DNA of 44,946 nucleotides, taken from the NCBI GenBank assembly GCA_020850015.1, contig JADZFF010000028.1, forward strand, positions 1 through 44,946, written 5' to 3'. Under the pieces are notes generated by a model, which saw nothing but the letters and a program-made list of their open reading frames with translations, searched no databases and was not told the origin of the DNA. Of this stretch, positions 34,672-44,832 are shown in pieces. This DNA is from Bdellovibrionales bacterium. Its GTDB lineage: Bacteria > Bdellovibrionota > UBA1018 > JADZFF01. Position 1 is the first letter of the stretch. Each line of letters opens with the position of its first letter. The translations under genes were made by a program, and so were the position numbers.

Positions 34672-35336
34672 ACGCGCTGCTCGACCTGCGCGGCGTGTCC
34701 CGCACCGAAATCAACGAGGCCGTCCTGAGCGACCGACCCACCGCGGAGGGCCCGGGGCTCGCGCTGCTCTCCGCCTACCAGACGCAATGGCTGGACCTGG
34801 ACGTGGCTGAGGCGCGGCAGTACCTGGCGGTCGTGCCGGATTTCGTGCAGTACGCCCGCCTGCTTTCGTCGGGGCGGTTCCAGGAATTCCTCGATCTCGG
34901 GGGCGCGCGATTCGACAGCATGCGCGCTCTCGTCATGGCGGGCCTGCGCTCCGCTCCCTCGGCCTTAGGGCTCGCGCGCCTCGAGTTCTGGGCCGTGGCC
35001 CGCCTCCTTCTCCTTCACGACCTATCGATGCTGAGCGGCTGGTTCAAGGGAAGGGCGGTCCTGCATCCCTACCTCACGGATCTCGCGGTGGCGGCCGGCG
35101 CCCATGAATTCCTGGCGGACTGGGGAACCCTGAAGAGCGCCTCTCTTCTGGGCTGCCGCCGCGGCATCTGGACCCGCCACGCGCCGTACACGCTGAGCGC
35201 GCTCGCCGCGGGCCGCGTGAAAGCGGAGGTGCTGCTCTACCGGGACGCGCCGGGCGCGGTTGCCGGGCGGCTCGCGGTGGAGTCTGCGCGGGCGGATTCC
35301 CATTTCCGGGACACGGAATTCATCCCGGTTCCCTAG
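34668..35336 (+). CDS. Unknown protein coupled to the epimerase-oxidoreductase fusion
   Basis: A 222-residue protein with GTG start in a GTGA overlap with the previous stop, so it is likely produced with it. It is rich in Leu, Ala and Arg and appears mostly helical, with a YQTQWLDLDVAEARQYLAVV segment, LARLEFWAVARLLLLHDLSM and HPYLTDLAVAAGAHEFL. The hydrophobic stretch LLLLHDLSMLSGW is too short and charged for a sure membrane span. No signal peptide. No family is recognised. It ends 5 bases before the end of the convergent kinase gene. It may be an accessory subunit or further enzyme of the same pathway; this is inference from coupling only. Confidence 0.75.
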   Translation: MNALLDLRGVSRTEINEAVLSDRPTAEGPGLALLSAYQTQWLDLDVAEARQYLAVVPDFVQYARLLSSGRFQEFLDLGGARFDSMRALVMAGLRSAPSALGLARLEFWAVARLLLLHDLSMLSGWFKGRAVLHPYLTDLAVAAGAHEFLADWGTLKSASLLGCRRGIWTRHAPYTLSALAAGRVKAEVLLYRDAPGAVAGRLAVESARADSHFRDTEFIPVP

Positions 35337-35341
35337 GCCAT

Positions 35342-37663
<2,322 letters not shown>

Positions 37664-37673
37664 CCCCCGCGGA

Positions 37674-38393
37674 TCAGGCCGACTCGGCCTCGACCGAATC
37701 CGCCCCCTCCTGGTCGAAACGGTAACCGACCTTGTGAACCGACTTCACGGCGTAACCGCAGCCCTTGATCTTCTTGCGCAGGTTGCTCACGTGCGCGTCG
37801 ACGGTCCTGCTGATCACGTGCACGCCCTCGCCCCAGACCGACTTGATGAGATCGGCGCGCGCGTGGGAACGGTCCGCCCCGCGCACGAAGAACAGGAGGA
37901 GCTTGAACTCGATGGGAGTGAGATCCAGGTCGCGCCACTGGCCGTCGGCCTTGATCTCCGCGCGCTGCACGGGAACCGTGAGGCGCAGGCCGCCCAGCTC
38001 CACCGTGTCGCCTCCGCGCGCGGCCGAACGGGCCCGGTGCAGCCGCGCCTCCACCCGGGCCTTGAGCTCCAGGGGATGGAAGGGCTTCACCAGGTAGTCG
38101 TCCGCGCCGCCGGAAAACGCGCTGAGCTTGTCGGTCATGTCCGACTTCCCCGTCAAAATCATGATGGGCACGCCGGAGTGCCGCCCATCCGCCTGCAGCC
38201 CACGACAGAACTCGATCCCATCGCCGTCGGGAAGCATCACGTCCAGAAGGATCAGGTCGAAGCGTCCTTCGGAAAGGTGTTTGCGCGCACCCGCGAGATC
38301 GGGAGCGCTGGTCACCGCGAACTCCCGCTCGAGCGTACGCTCCACGAGCGTCCTGAAGTCAGCCGCGTCCTCGATGAGCAGAATGCGATCCAT
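37674..38393 (-). CDS. OmpR/PhoB-type response regulator
   Basis: 239 residues. The receiver domain (1-118) has acidic residues Glu 8 and Asp 9, the phosphorylated Asp 51 (LILLDVMLPDGDG), Thr 81 (MILTGKS) and Lys 103 (YLVKPFHP). The C-terminal winged helix (about 140-232) shows LTPIEFKLLLFF, DLIKSVWGEG and the recognition helix ISRTVDAHVSNLRKKI with the wing VKSVHKVGYRFD. ATG 38393 is chosen because the receiver domain begins there; open sequence upstream to 38567 has no domain. It is first in a two-gene operon with the hybrid kinase, its likely phosphate source via the Hpt domain. The divergent outer-membrane protein gene (start 38510) is a natural candidate target, which is inference. Confidence 0.93.
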   Translation of the reverse strand: MDRILLIEDAADFRTLVERTLEREFAVTSAPDLAGARKHLSEGRFDLILLDVMLPDGDGIEFCRGLQADGRHSGVPIMILTGKSDMTDKLSAFSGGADDYLVKPFHPLELKARVEARLHRARSAARGGDTVELGGLRLTVPVQRAEIKADGQWRDLDLTPIEFKLLLFFVRGADRSHARADLIKSVWGEGVHVISRTVDAHVSNLRKKIKGCGYAVKSVHKVGYRFDQEGADSVEAESA

Positions 38394-38509
38394 TGGGGCC
38401 CCCCCGGTTCCCTTACTGTTCGGAGTGCCCCGCCCGCAGCTTGACCTCCCGGGAAGCGGCGGGACCTTGACGCTTGCGCGGGCGCGTGAAGCGGCGCGAT
38501 ACTGAACCC

Positions 38510-39301
38510 ATGAAGAAACTCCTCCTGCCTTCGATCCTGACCGCGCTCTGTCTCCCGGGTTCCGCACAAGCCGGGCCCGGCGGGAGCTATTCCAACCAGA
38601 TCCCGGTATCGAGCGGAGTGTCGCACCCGTCCTACAACGCCAACTCGGGGGCTCAGAACCCGGCCGGCCTGGCGTTCAACCGGGGTTCCCGGGTACATGC
38701 GGACGTGGCGAGCTCCACCACGAGCTTCAGCGACCCTGAGTTCGGAGGCGATTTCCTCTTCGGGGGCGGCACCTGGGGCGGGGGCCTCGGCGTGGACGCG
38801 AGGCCGGCCGACGCGGGAACGATGCTCGTGGGAACCTACGGGCTCGCCGCGCATTTCCAGGGACTCTCCACGGTCTTCGGTCTGGGAGGGCGCACGGGCC
38901 TCTCCAACGTCGAAGGCACGGAGGTGAACCTCGGCCTTCTCGTGGGCCCCTACTCCCGGATGTCGATCGGGTTCGTGGCCTACGGGCTTGTGGGCGGAGT
39001 GGACGGCTACGGCGCCGGCTTGGATTTCGACCTCGGCCGCACCGCGGCCTTCACCGTGGACGTCACGACCGGCACGGGTCTGGACGGATTCCTGTTCAAA
39101 CCCGGCCTGTGGGTGGGATCGCAGAAGCTTGGCCTGACCGTGAGCTACGGATTCTCGGTCGGAGACGGACCGGCCCCCGGCCCCCTGGGAGGCGAAGAGG
39201 TTTCGATTGGACTCAACCTCTTGCTCGGCCGGACCATGAACTGGCAGCTGATGTACCAGTCCATCGACAAGCTTTACACCGGACTCACCTTCGACCTATG
39301 A
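38510..39301 (+). CDS. Probable outer-membrane beta-barrel protein
   Basis: 263 residues with signal peptide MKKLLLPSILTALCLPGSAQA. The mature protein is rich in Gly, Ser, Thr and aromatic residues with many short alternating strands (FGGDFLFGGGTWGGGLGVD, STVFGLGGRTGLS, KLGLTVSYGFSVGDG, EVSIGLNLLLGRTMNWQLMY) and ends in LYTGLTFDL, a C-terminal Leu after an alternating strand, as barrel proteins often have a terminal Phe or similar. The NPAGLAFNRGSR start resembles the N-part of FadL- or PorV-like proteins, but this is not secure. ATG 38510 starts the signal peptide; no strong Shine-Dalgarno. It is divergent from the response regulator with a 116-base gap and is followed after 7 bases by pdxH. 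Confidence 0.75.
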   Translation: MKKLLLPSILTALCLPGSAQAGPGGSYSNQIPVSSGVSHPSYNANSGAQNPAGLAFNRGSRVHADVASSTTSFSDPEFGGDFLFGGGTWGGGLGVDARPADAGTMLVGTYGLAAHFQGLSTVFGLGGRTGLSNVEGTEVNLGLLVGPYSRMSIGFVAYGLVGGVDGYGAGLDFDLGRTAAFTVDVTTGTGLDGFLFKPGLWVGSQKLGLTVSYGFSVGDGPAPGPLGGEEVSIGLNLLLGRTMNWQLMYQSIDKLYTGLTFDL

Positions 39302-39308
39302 CTAAGGC

Positions 39309-39911
39309 GTGAGCACGCCCACCGAGCTTTCACGCCTGGATGATCCACTCGCCCAACTCGACCTCTGGGTGGCCGAGGCCCGCGCTCGCGGGATGTCCAA
39401 CCCGGACGCGATGTCCCTGGCCACGAGCTCGGCCTCGGGCACGCCCACGGTGCGGGTGGTGCTCTACAAGGGGCCGCAGGAAGGCGGGCTGTCCTTTTTC
39501 ACGAACTACGGAAGCGCGAAGTCGCGCGATCTCGAATCCAATCCCCGGGCCGCGGCGGTGTTCTACTGGCGCGAGATCGAGCGGCAGGTGCGAGTGGAGG
39601 GCGAGGCCAAGAAGCTGAGCCGCGAAGCGAGCGAGCGCTACTTCGCGAGCCGCGATCGCGGCAGCCAGATCGGAGCCTGGGCCTCGCATCAGAGCCGCCC
39701 GCTGGGCGACCGCTCCCAGCTCGAGGCCCGGGTGGAGGAGCTCGAGCGCGAGTACGCGGGGAGCGAGATCCCCTGCCCTCCTCAATGGGGAGGCTATGTC
39801 CTGGTTCCCGCCGTTTTCGAGTTCTGGATTGGGCGGATGAGCCGCCTCCACGACCGTTACCGGCTTGAACGCGCGAACGACTCCTGGAAACCCACGGTCC
39901 TCAACCCCTAG
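39309..39911 (+). CDS. pdxH: Pyridoxamine 5'-phosphate oxidase
   Basis: A 200-residue FMN enzyme that oxidises pyridoxamine or pyridoxine 5'-phosphate to pyridoxal 5'-phosphate in the cytoplasm. Family motifs are AMSLATSSASGTPTVRVVLY, GLSFFTNYGSAKSRDLESNP (FMN site), VFYWREIERQVRVEG, YFASRDRGSQIGAWAS and QSRPL, then PPQWGGYVLVPAVFEFWIG and RLHDRYRLER at the C-terminus with Trp before the end. Length is typical. The GTG start at 39309 is preceded by a weak AAGG close by. It follows the outer-membrane protein gene by 7 bases and may be co-transcribed. It ends shortly before the convergent PhoD-like gene. Confidence 0.96.
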   Translation: MSTPTELSRLDDPLAQLDLWVAEARARGMSNPDAMSLATSSASGTPTVRVVLYKGPQEGGLSFFTNYGSAKSRDLESNPRAAAVFYWREIERQVRVEGEAKKLSREASERYFASRDRGSQIGAWASHQSRPLGDRSQLEARVEELEREYAGSEIPCPPQWGGYVLVPAVFEFWIGRMSRLHDRYRLERANDSWKPTVLNP

Positions 39912-39925
39912 TCCCTAGTCCGCCT

Positions 39926-41347
39926 CTAGCGGGAAATCTCCAGATCCCGCTCGAAGAGATCCTTGCCGTCGCCTCGGGCCCGGAGATTGAGGTCCCAGCG
40001 GAAGCGGGCCGCGCCATCGGCGTCCTCCCCCCCGGTGCGAATTCGGGTCTCGATCAGGCCGTAGTTCAAGGCGTTCGCGGCGCCCTCGATCTGGCGGGGA
40101 TTCGGGGTCTTGTCCCAGGAGCTGGGAAAGACCTTGGCATGGATCGCGCTCGTCGTGAACTCGAAGGTCGGGTAGCCCAGCACGCCCGGCTCGATGGCCA
40201 TGAGCTCGACGAGGTGCCGGTCGCCACTCACGAAAAACAGGGGCGACTTCGACTTCTTCAGCGAGGTCAGGAATCTGCGGAAGCTGGCCGGGTGGTTGCG
40301 CTCATAGGACTCAAACCCGTGGTACGCGCCGAAGTACTGGTCGCCGAGGATCAGCCAGGTCGGGACGGGCTCGCCGGAGAGGAGCGTCTCAAGCCAGCGC
40401 TCCTGCGGAGAGCCCAGGTGCGTCTCGTCCGCGCCGCCCTGTCCGTTGGGCGAGCGGAAACTGCGCCCATCCAGGAAGACGATGCGCTGGCCCGCGTAGC
40501 GCAGCGAACGCGCGAGCCCCGGCCCCTCCTCGTAGGTCCCGGCGATGCCGTCCATGGGGAAGAACGCCTTGAAGATCTCGGTCGATTCGCGGCGGTGGGC
40601 GTAGGTGCGGTCGCCGTCGTTCACGCCGTAGTCGTGATCATCCCAGGTGGCGAACACGGGCGTGAGGTCCCGGTTCCGGAAGTAAGGGATCAGCTGCCGG
40701 GTCTCCACCATGCGTTTCCACACCGTCGCGGGATCCGCCGGCCCCTTGTAGACGCCGACATCCTTGTCCGCGTAGGCGTTGTCGCCGATCAGGAAGGCCA
40801 CCTGCGCCTCGTCCTTCGCCGCCTGCTTCCACATGCGGAGCGCTTCGTCTTTGTACGTGTCGTCCATGCAGGAGGCGACGAGGATCCGCGCGCCTTCGCG
40901 GTCGATGTCCAGGGTCTTGAAGCGCCGGTAATCCACGATCTCGCCGGGCTCGCCACCCTTCTCGCGCCTGCGCACCTGAAGCCCGTACCGCGTCTGGAAA
41001 TTCAGCCCCACGAACCGCATCGTGACGGCGCGGAACCGCGAGCCTTTCTGCTCCAGCGGACGCACGCCCTGGGGCTCGTAGACCTGCCCCGTGGTGAGAT
41101 CCTGGGCGCGGTACACGAAACGCTCGTTCGAGGGCTCGAGCACGCCGAACTGGGCCACGCCCGAGGAGGTGGCGCCCTGGATGATCGGGAAAGCCCCCGC
41201 AGGCAGGTGCTCGTCCGGAAAAATCGACCCGGTGCCACAGCCTTGGACGAGTAGGGCGCCGAGCGCGGCGGCCGCGGCCCAGAACTGAGGGAACGCCCCC
41301 CTCCGCAGGGGGCGCCGGAACCGGGCCATCAGTCGAATTTCTTCCAT
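39926..41347 (-). CDS. PhoD-like metallophosphatase lipoprotein
   Basis: About 473 residues. The N-terminus has basic residues, a hydrophobic stretch and lipobox LVQGC, so it is predicted to be lipid-anchored. A beta-rich N-domain is followed by the PhoD catalytic core: VASCMDD, FLIGDNAYAD, FATWDDHDYGVNDGD, LDGRSFRS, TWLILGDQYFGA, and FVSGDRHLVE near the C-terminus. These Asp, Asn and His residues bind iron and calcium in PhoD phosphodiesterase/alkaline phosphatases. Substrate unknown, probably a phosphate ester outside the inner membrane. ATG 41347 has AAGGG 8 bases upstream and is preferred over TTG 41383 and ATG 41329. The AT-rich 101-base gap to the divergent OmpA-like gene should hold promoters for both. 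Confidence 0.9.
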   Translation of the reverse strand: MEEIRLMARFRRPLRRGAFPQFWAAAAALGALLVQGCGTGSIFPDEHLPAGAFPIIQGATSSGVAQFGVLEPSNERFVYRAQDLTTGQVYEPQGVRPLEQKGSRFRAVTMRFVGLNFQTRYGLQVRRREKGGEPGEIVDYRRFKTLDIDREGARILVASCMDDTYKDEALRMWKQAAKDEAQVAFLIGDNAYADKDVGVYKGPADPATVWKRMVETRQLIPYFRNRDLTPVFATWDDHDYGVNDGDRTYAHRRESTEIFKAFFPMDGIAGTYEEGPGLARSLRYAGQRIVFLDGRSFRSPNGQGGADETHLGSPQERWLETLLSGEPVPTWLILGDQYFGAYHGFESYERNHPASFRRFLTSLKKSKSPLFFVSGDRHLVELMAIEPGVLGYPTFEFTTSAIHAKVFPSSWDKTPNPRQIEGAANALNYGLIETRIRTGGEDADGAARFRWDLNLRARGDGKDLFERDLEISR

Positions 41348-41448
41348 TCTATTCACCCTTTGCCATCTCCTCGGGGCGGTCAAGCGACTTAAAATATGAT
41401 CAATATACTCAACTATTAATGGGGGGGTTCCGATACCTCAGTTGAGGC

Positions 41449-42300
41449 ATGGACTCCGCACGCGCACGCAAACCCAGTCCCTTCGGTCCCGAGGGCTCGC
41501 TCTCGCCGGTCAGCGCCCTGTTTGCGGTGCTGGGCTTCGTTTTCCTCTTCCTCTACGTTCAAGGGGCGGTGCGGGCCGGGGTGATGGGCATCGCCCAGAA
41601 GCTTCAGGCGGAGCGCAGCTCCGCGCAGTACGAGTCCCAGCTCGCGGACCTCAGGCGGGAGCGCGACGCCGCCACTGCCACCGCCCGCGAAGCCGCGGTC
41701 CCGGCCGAGCCCGAGGGCCTGCGCGAGGACATCGCCACCCGACTGAAGAAGGAGTTCGCCCGGGCCGGCGTCGCGGCCGAGGTCGACCCCCGCACCGGCG
41801 AGGTGGCCATCCCCTTCGCCCAGGTGACTTTCGACTACAACAGCGACCAGTTGAAACCGCGGATGAAATCCATCCTGCGCAAGGCCATCCCCACTTACGC
41901 GCGCGCCGTGCTCTCCTCGCGCGCAACGAGCGAGGCCATCGCGGGTTTCGAGATCGTGGGCTTCGCGTCGCCCACCTACGGCGGCAAGTATGTCGACCCC
42001 GCTGCCTTCCAGGGCCCGAGCCGCGAGGGCCTGAACTACAACATGGAGCTCAGCACCCGCCGCGCGCGCGCGATCTTCGAATTCGCCTTCGACCCCCGGC
42101 AGCTCCGTTTCCCGCACCAGGAGCGCATGCTCCGCATGACGAAGGTGAGCGGCGTGAGCCACCTCCAGGCGGATCCAGCGCGCCCGGGCGCCAAGGGCCG
42201 CGACTTCTGCAGCCGCTACGACTGCGCGGCCCACCAGAAGGTGCTGCTGCGGTTCAGCCTGCGCGCGCGCGAGCCCGCCTCGCAAGGAGGCGCGAAGTGA
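41449..42300 (+). CDS. OmpA/MotB-like membrane-anchored peptidoglycan-binding protein
   Basis: 283 residues. A short N-tail (MDSARARKPSPFGPEG) is followed by one membrane helix (LSPVSALFAVLGFVFLFLYV, residues of about 18-37), a helical, probably coiled segment (45-80) and an OmpA-C/MotB-like domain (about 110-270: FAQVTFDYNSDQLKP, IAGFEIVGFASPTYGG, LNYNMELSTRRARAIFEFAF). The domain should bind peptidoglycan. In MotB, ExbD, TolR and ZorB the membrane helix carries an Asp needed for proton flow; here that place has Ala or Ser and no acidic residue lies in the helix. The next gene, a MotA/TolQ/ExbB-like channel protein, starts in a GTGA overlap. An imperfect palindrome CCTCA-GT-TGAGG touches the start codon. 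Confidence 0.82.
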   Translation: MDSARARKPSPFGPEGSLSPVSALFAVLGFVFLFLYVQGAVRAGVMGIAQKLQAERSSAQYESQLADLRRERDAATATAREAAVPAEPEGLREDIATRLKKEFARAGVAAEVDPRTGEVAIPFAQVTFDYNSDQLKPRMKSILRKAIPTYARAVLSSRATSEAIAGFEIVGFASPTYGGKYVDPAAFQGPSREGLNYNMELSTRRARAIFEFAFDPRQLRFPHQERMLRMTKVSGVSHLQADPARPGAKGRDFCSRYDCAAHQKVLLRFSLRAREPASQGGAK

Positions 42301-43901
42301 GCGAGGGCCTACTCACCTCTTTCTCGATCTGGATGGCGGGCGCACTGGCCCCGAACCTCGCCGGGCTGATGCTGCTCACCTTCGTCGCGGGGGCGCTGGG
42401 CCGGGCCACGCTCTATTACCTTCTACGTTCCGAGGAGCGTTTCTGCCGCGAGTTCGAGAAACGGGTGCACCGCCATCTTGACCGCGAATACCCCGAGACC
42501 CGCGGGCTCTCCTTCCATGCGGGCGTGGAATCGCTCCTCAAGCGCACCTTCACTGAAATCTACCAACTCCGGGCCCAGCACCTCCGGCGCACGCTCGACC
42601 GCGCGGCCGTCTGGGCCGACCGGCAGCTCGGGGTGGAAGCGCGGGCGCAGACGCTGATCGAGGACACGCTTCGCCGGGCCCGCGGGCTCGAGCCTGGCCA
42701 GGCGGGGCCCGCCCTGGGCGAAACCCCGCGTTTCGCCTTCGGCTGGGATTCCCCGCGGCTCACCGGGCTCAACGACTCCCTGAACCTTCTCCCCGGGCTC
42801 TTCATCCTGGCGGGCCTCCTGGGCACCCTGCTCGGGATCATGGGCGGGCTCCCCCGGTTGAGCGGAATGGACGTCTCCGATCTGAACACGGCTCGGGCGA
42901 CGCTCGATGCCTTCCTCGGCCAGATGACCGGGTCGCTCACGGCCTCCGTGATGGGGCTCGTCCTCTCCGGGTTCTTCGCCATCCTGAACGTGCTGCTTTC
43001 GCCCGCGGACGCGCACGAGCGCGCGGTGGAGCGCTTCCGCATCGCGCTCGAGCTGCTCTGGAACGACACGCACTCGCAGGCCGCCGAGCGGGCGGCTCTC
43101 GGCGACCCGCGCACGGCCGACCTCGAGCGGCACCCGGAGATCGGCAGCTTCGACGGCGGCGGCACCCAGGGCACGGCGAGCCTGGGCCCCGACACCGAGC
43201 GCACGGTCACACCCCCGCCGACCGCGGTCCTTCCCCCGCCCGTGCCCACCTCGGATGAGCAGCGCGCGATCGCATCAGCGGCGCCCACGGCCGGCACGGC
43301 CCTCAAGGGTCACACACCCGAGAATCTCGACGCCGCCATGGCCGCGGCCGCGCAGGCCGACCGCTTCCACCTGGACGACACGGGATCCATCGAGGTCCCC
43401 GCGCGTGGGGAAGCGCTCGGGCCCGGGCGCTTCGACCCAGCGGCCCACGAGCCGCCGCCCTACGGGGATGAGGATCGCACCGCGAGCTTCGACCGGCCCG
43501 CTCCTCCGGCGACGACGGACGAAATCACCGACGGCGCGGGCTTCGTTCCCGCGAGCCACGAGCCTCCGGCCTACGGTGCCGAGAACGTGGAGCGCGCTCA
43601 GGAACACGCGGCTGCCGTGGCCGAGGTCCAGGCGCTCCGCGAGGCGCTGGCGGGCGGAATGGAAACCCTACCCGCACCGGGAGCCTTCGGCGCGAATGAT
43701 ACCGCGGAGCCCGCGGGCGAGTCGGCCGACGCAGGCGATCCAGGCGCCATCGAAGACGGTGCCTGGCCGGTGGGATCGGCGGACGGCGCGAGCTCGGCCT
43801 GGCCCCCGGCCCAGGGACCCGCCCCCTTGCGCGCGGAAAGCGCGGCGCAGATCCCGTCGGAAAACTCGGACTACGACGACGACAGCGGCCGCGCGGCCTG
43901 A
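42297..43901 (+). CDS. MotA/TolQ/ExbB-like membrane protein with long acidic tail
   Basis: 534 residues from GTG 42297, set by AAGGAGG 6 bases upstream and by the GTGA overlap with the previous stop; open sequence upstream in this frame is antisense-like noise inside that gene. Membrane spans are about residues 8-35, 162-188 (NLLPGLFILAGLLGTLLGIM) and 212-238 (TASVMGLVLSGFFAILNVLL), the TolQ/ExbB topology with a cytoplasmic domain between the first and second. The last 290 residues or so are Pro/Ala/Glu/Asp-rich and look disordered. They contain a repeated motif, FDPAAHEPPPYGDE (encoded near 43430-43472) and FVPASHEPPAYGAE (near 43542-43584). Partner is the OmpA/MotB-like protein. Proton-driven torque or force is the family role, but the partner lacks the usual Asp. 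Confidence 0.85.
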   Translation: MSEGLLTSFSIWMAGALAPNLAGLMLLTFVAGALGRATLYYLLRSEERFCREFEKRVHRHLDREYPETRGLSFHAGVESLLKRTFTEIYQLRAQHLRRTLDRAAVWADRQLGVEARAQTLIEDTLRRARGLEPGQAGPALGETPRFAFGWDSPRLTGLNDSLNLLPGLFILAGLLGTLLGIMGGLPRLSGMDVSDLNTARATLDAFLGQMTGSLTASVMGLVLSGFFAILNVLLSPADAHERAVERFRIALELLWNDTHSQAAERAALGDPRTADLERHPEIGSFDGGGTQGTASLGPDTERTVTPPPTAVLPPPVPTSDEQRAIASAAPTAGTALKGHTPENLDAAMAAAAQADRFHLDDTGSIEVPARGEALGPGRFDPAAHEPPPYGDEDRTASFDRPAPPATTDEITDGAGFVPASHEPPAYGAENVERAQEHAAAVAEVQALREALAGGMETLPAPGAFGANDTAEPAGESADAGDPGAIEDGAWPVGSADGASSAWPPAQGPAPLRAESAAQIPSENSDYDDDSGRAA

Positions 43902-43931
43902 ACGGCGCGCTTCCGCGAAGGGGTCAGCCCC

Positions 43932-44294
43932 TCAGGCAAAGCGCTTCTGGATGCGTTCGCGCGTCTCGGCGCCGTCGAGGCTGAGACGGGTCCAAGGGAT
44001 GGCGCGCAGGCGCTCGTCCTCGATGGGCTCCTCGGTCTCCTCACAGGTGCCGTAGGTCCCGTCGTCGAGCCGCTTCAAGGCGGCGTCGATCTCCGCCAGA
44101 TCCTTGAGCATGCGCTCGCGCTGCACGAGCGAAGTGTTCTGAGTCTCCAGGGCGGCGGCCATGTCGGCCTCGTCGCCAGAGATTTCAACCGAGAGGGAGG
44201 GCGATAGGGCGCGCAGGTTGCCCAGCACGTCCTGACGGCACTTCAGGAGCTTCCTCTTGCACTCATCAAAGAGCTTCTCGCGCATCTTGCTCAT
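43932..44294 (-). CDS. DksA/TraR-family protein with degenerate zinc finger
   Basis: 120 residues from ATG 44294 (GGGAG 4 bases upstream; open sequence to 44336 lacks a site). The coiled-coil is followed by GDEADMAAALETQNTSL, which has the DksA tip motif DxxDxA (Asp 41, Asp 44, Ala 46), needed for action on RNA polymerase through the secondary channel. The zinc-finger region reads YGTCEETEEPIEDERLRAIP and then WTRLSLDG: only Cys 84 of the four zinc cysteines is kept. It probably acts without zinc, as known for some DksA paralogues. Its role in ppGpp-linked control is inference. It ends convergently 30 bases from the MotA-like gene; a good candidate promoter lies upstream. Confidence 0.88.
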   Translation of the reverse strand: MSKMREKLFDECKRKLLKCRQDVLGNLRALSPSLSVEISGDEADMAAALETQNTSLVQRERMLKDLAEIDAALKRLDDGTYGTCEETEEPIEDERLRAIPWTRLSLDGAETRERIQKRFA

Positions 44295-44359
44295 GTCACT
44301 CCCCCCTGGAATCCGGCGGTGCCACCATTCTTTCAATGGCCGGCTCGCGTCATCTGGCT

Positions 44360-44389
44360 ATTCTAAGGTAAAAAATTACAACCTAGCAA
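44360..44389 (-). promoter_or_regulatory. Candidate sigma70 promoter of the DksA-like gene
   Basis: On the minus strand TTGCTA (44389-44384) and TAGAAT (44365-44360, 5 of 6 consensus bases) are 18 bases apart in an AT-rich stretch. Transcription would start near 44353, giving a leader of about 60 bases. Confidence 0.45.
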
Positions 44390-44414
44390 ATCGCCGACGG
44401 TGAATTTTTTGCCT

Positions 44415-44436
44415 AACTGACCCAAGTCCGTCAGTT
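44415..44436. other. Inverted repeat AACTGAC-N8-GTCAGTT upstream of the DksA-like gene
   Basis: Perfect 7-bp arms with an 8-base loop, about 26 bases upstream of the proposed -35. It could be an operator or an end-of-transcript hairpin for the rhodanese gene, though no T-run follows on the minus strand. The remaining intergenic sequence to 44523 shows nothing else. Confidence 0.35.
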
Positions 44437-44523
44437 TTCAAGTATCGGCACCCACGAGAAGCGCCTTGAGGGAGAAGAGGGTCAAAGATGCGGTCAGCGC
44501 CGACACAGGGGGCGGCGCGAGAT

Positions 44524-44832
44524 CTACCGCTCCACGGGAAAGCCGGCGTCGATCCAGGCTTCCATCCCCCAGTCGCCGATGCAGACGAGGTTTGTGAGGC
44601 CGGCGGCCTGGAGCTCAGCCACGGCGCGCTGGGCGCGGCCGCCGCGCCGGCAATGAATGTAGACGTGATCGTACTTCTTCAGCTCGGCAACATGCTGCCC
44701 CACCGTGCCTAGCGGGATATTGCGCGTGCCCCGGATGCGCACCTCGCGAAATTCGTCCGGCTCGCGCACGTCTACCACGATGTCGTTCGGGCCCAGCTTC
44801 GGCAGGAGGTCGTGGAATTCTTTCATCGTCAT
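44524..44832 (-). CDS. Single-domain rhodanese-like protein
   Basis: 102 residues. One rhodanese domain with DIVVDVREPDEFREVRIRGT, NIPLGTV and the active-site loop HCRRGGRAQRA with Cys 61 (CxxGxR form). These proteins move sulfur from thiosulfate or persulfide donors in the cytoplasm; small single-domain forms such as GlpE act alone or with partners. No signal peptide. AAGGA lies 5 bases before ATG 44832. The C-terminal GDWGMEAWIDAGFPVER is typical. The upstream region is part of the terminal palindrome, so its natural promoter cannot be read with confidence. Confidence 0.93.
   Translation of the reverse strand: MTMKEFHDLLPKLGPNDIVVDVREPDEFREVRIRGTRNIPLGTVGQHVAELKKYDHVYIHCRRGGRAQRAVAELQAAGLTNLVCIGDWGMEAWIDAGFPVER

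Noticed and set aside
41442..42296. Upstream extension of the MotA-like frame over the OmpA-like gene
   Set aside because: The extension has Arg/Pro/Gly-rich shadow composition, while the other frame encodes a clear OmpA-type domain. A strong AAGGAGG before GTG 42297 sets the real start.
41449..43901. Zorya anti-phage system
   Set aside because: A ZorA/ZorB-like pair is present, but no ZorC, ZorD or ZorE gene lies nearby, gene order is reversed, and the membrane Asp is absent. The neighbour is a DksA-like gene.
43919..43932. AGGGG-TCAG-CCCCT hairpin between convergent genes as a terminator
   Set aside because: The stem is only 5 bp and no T-run follows on either strand.
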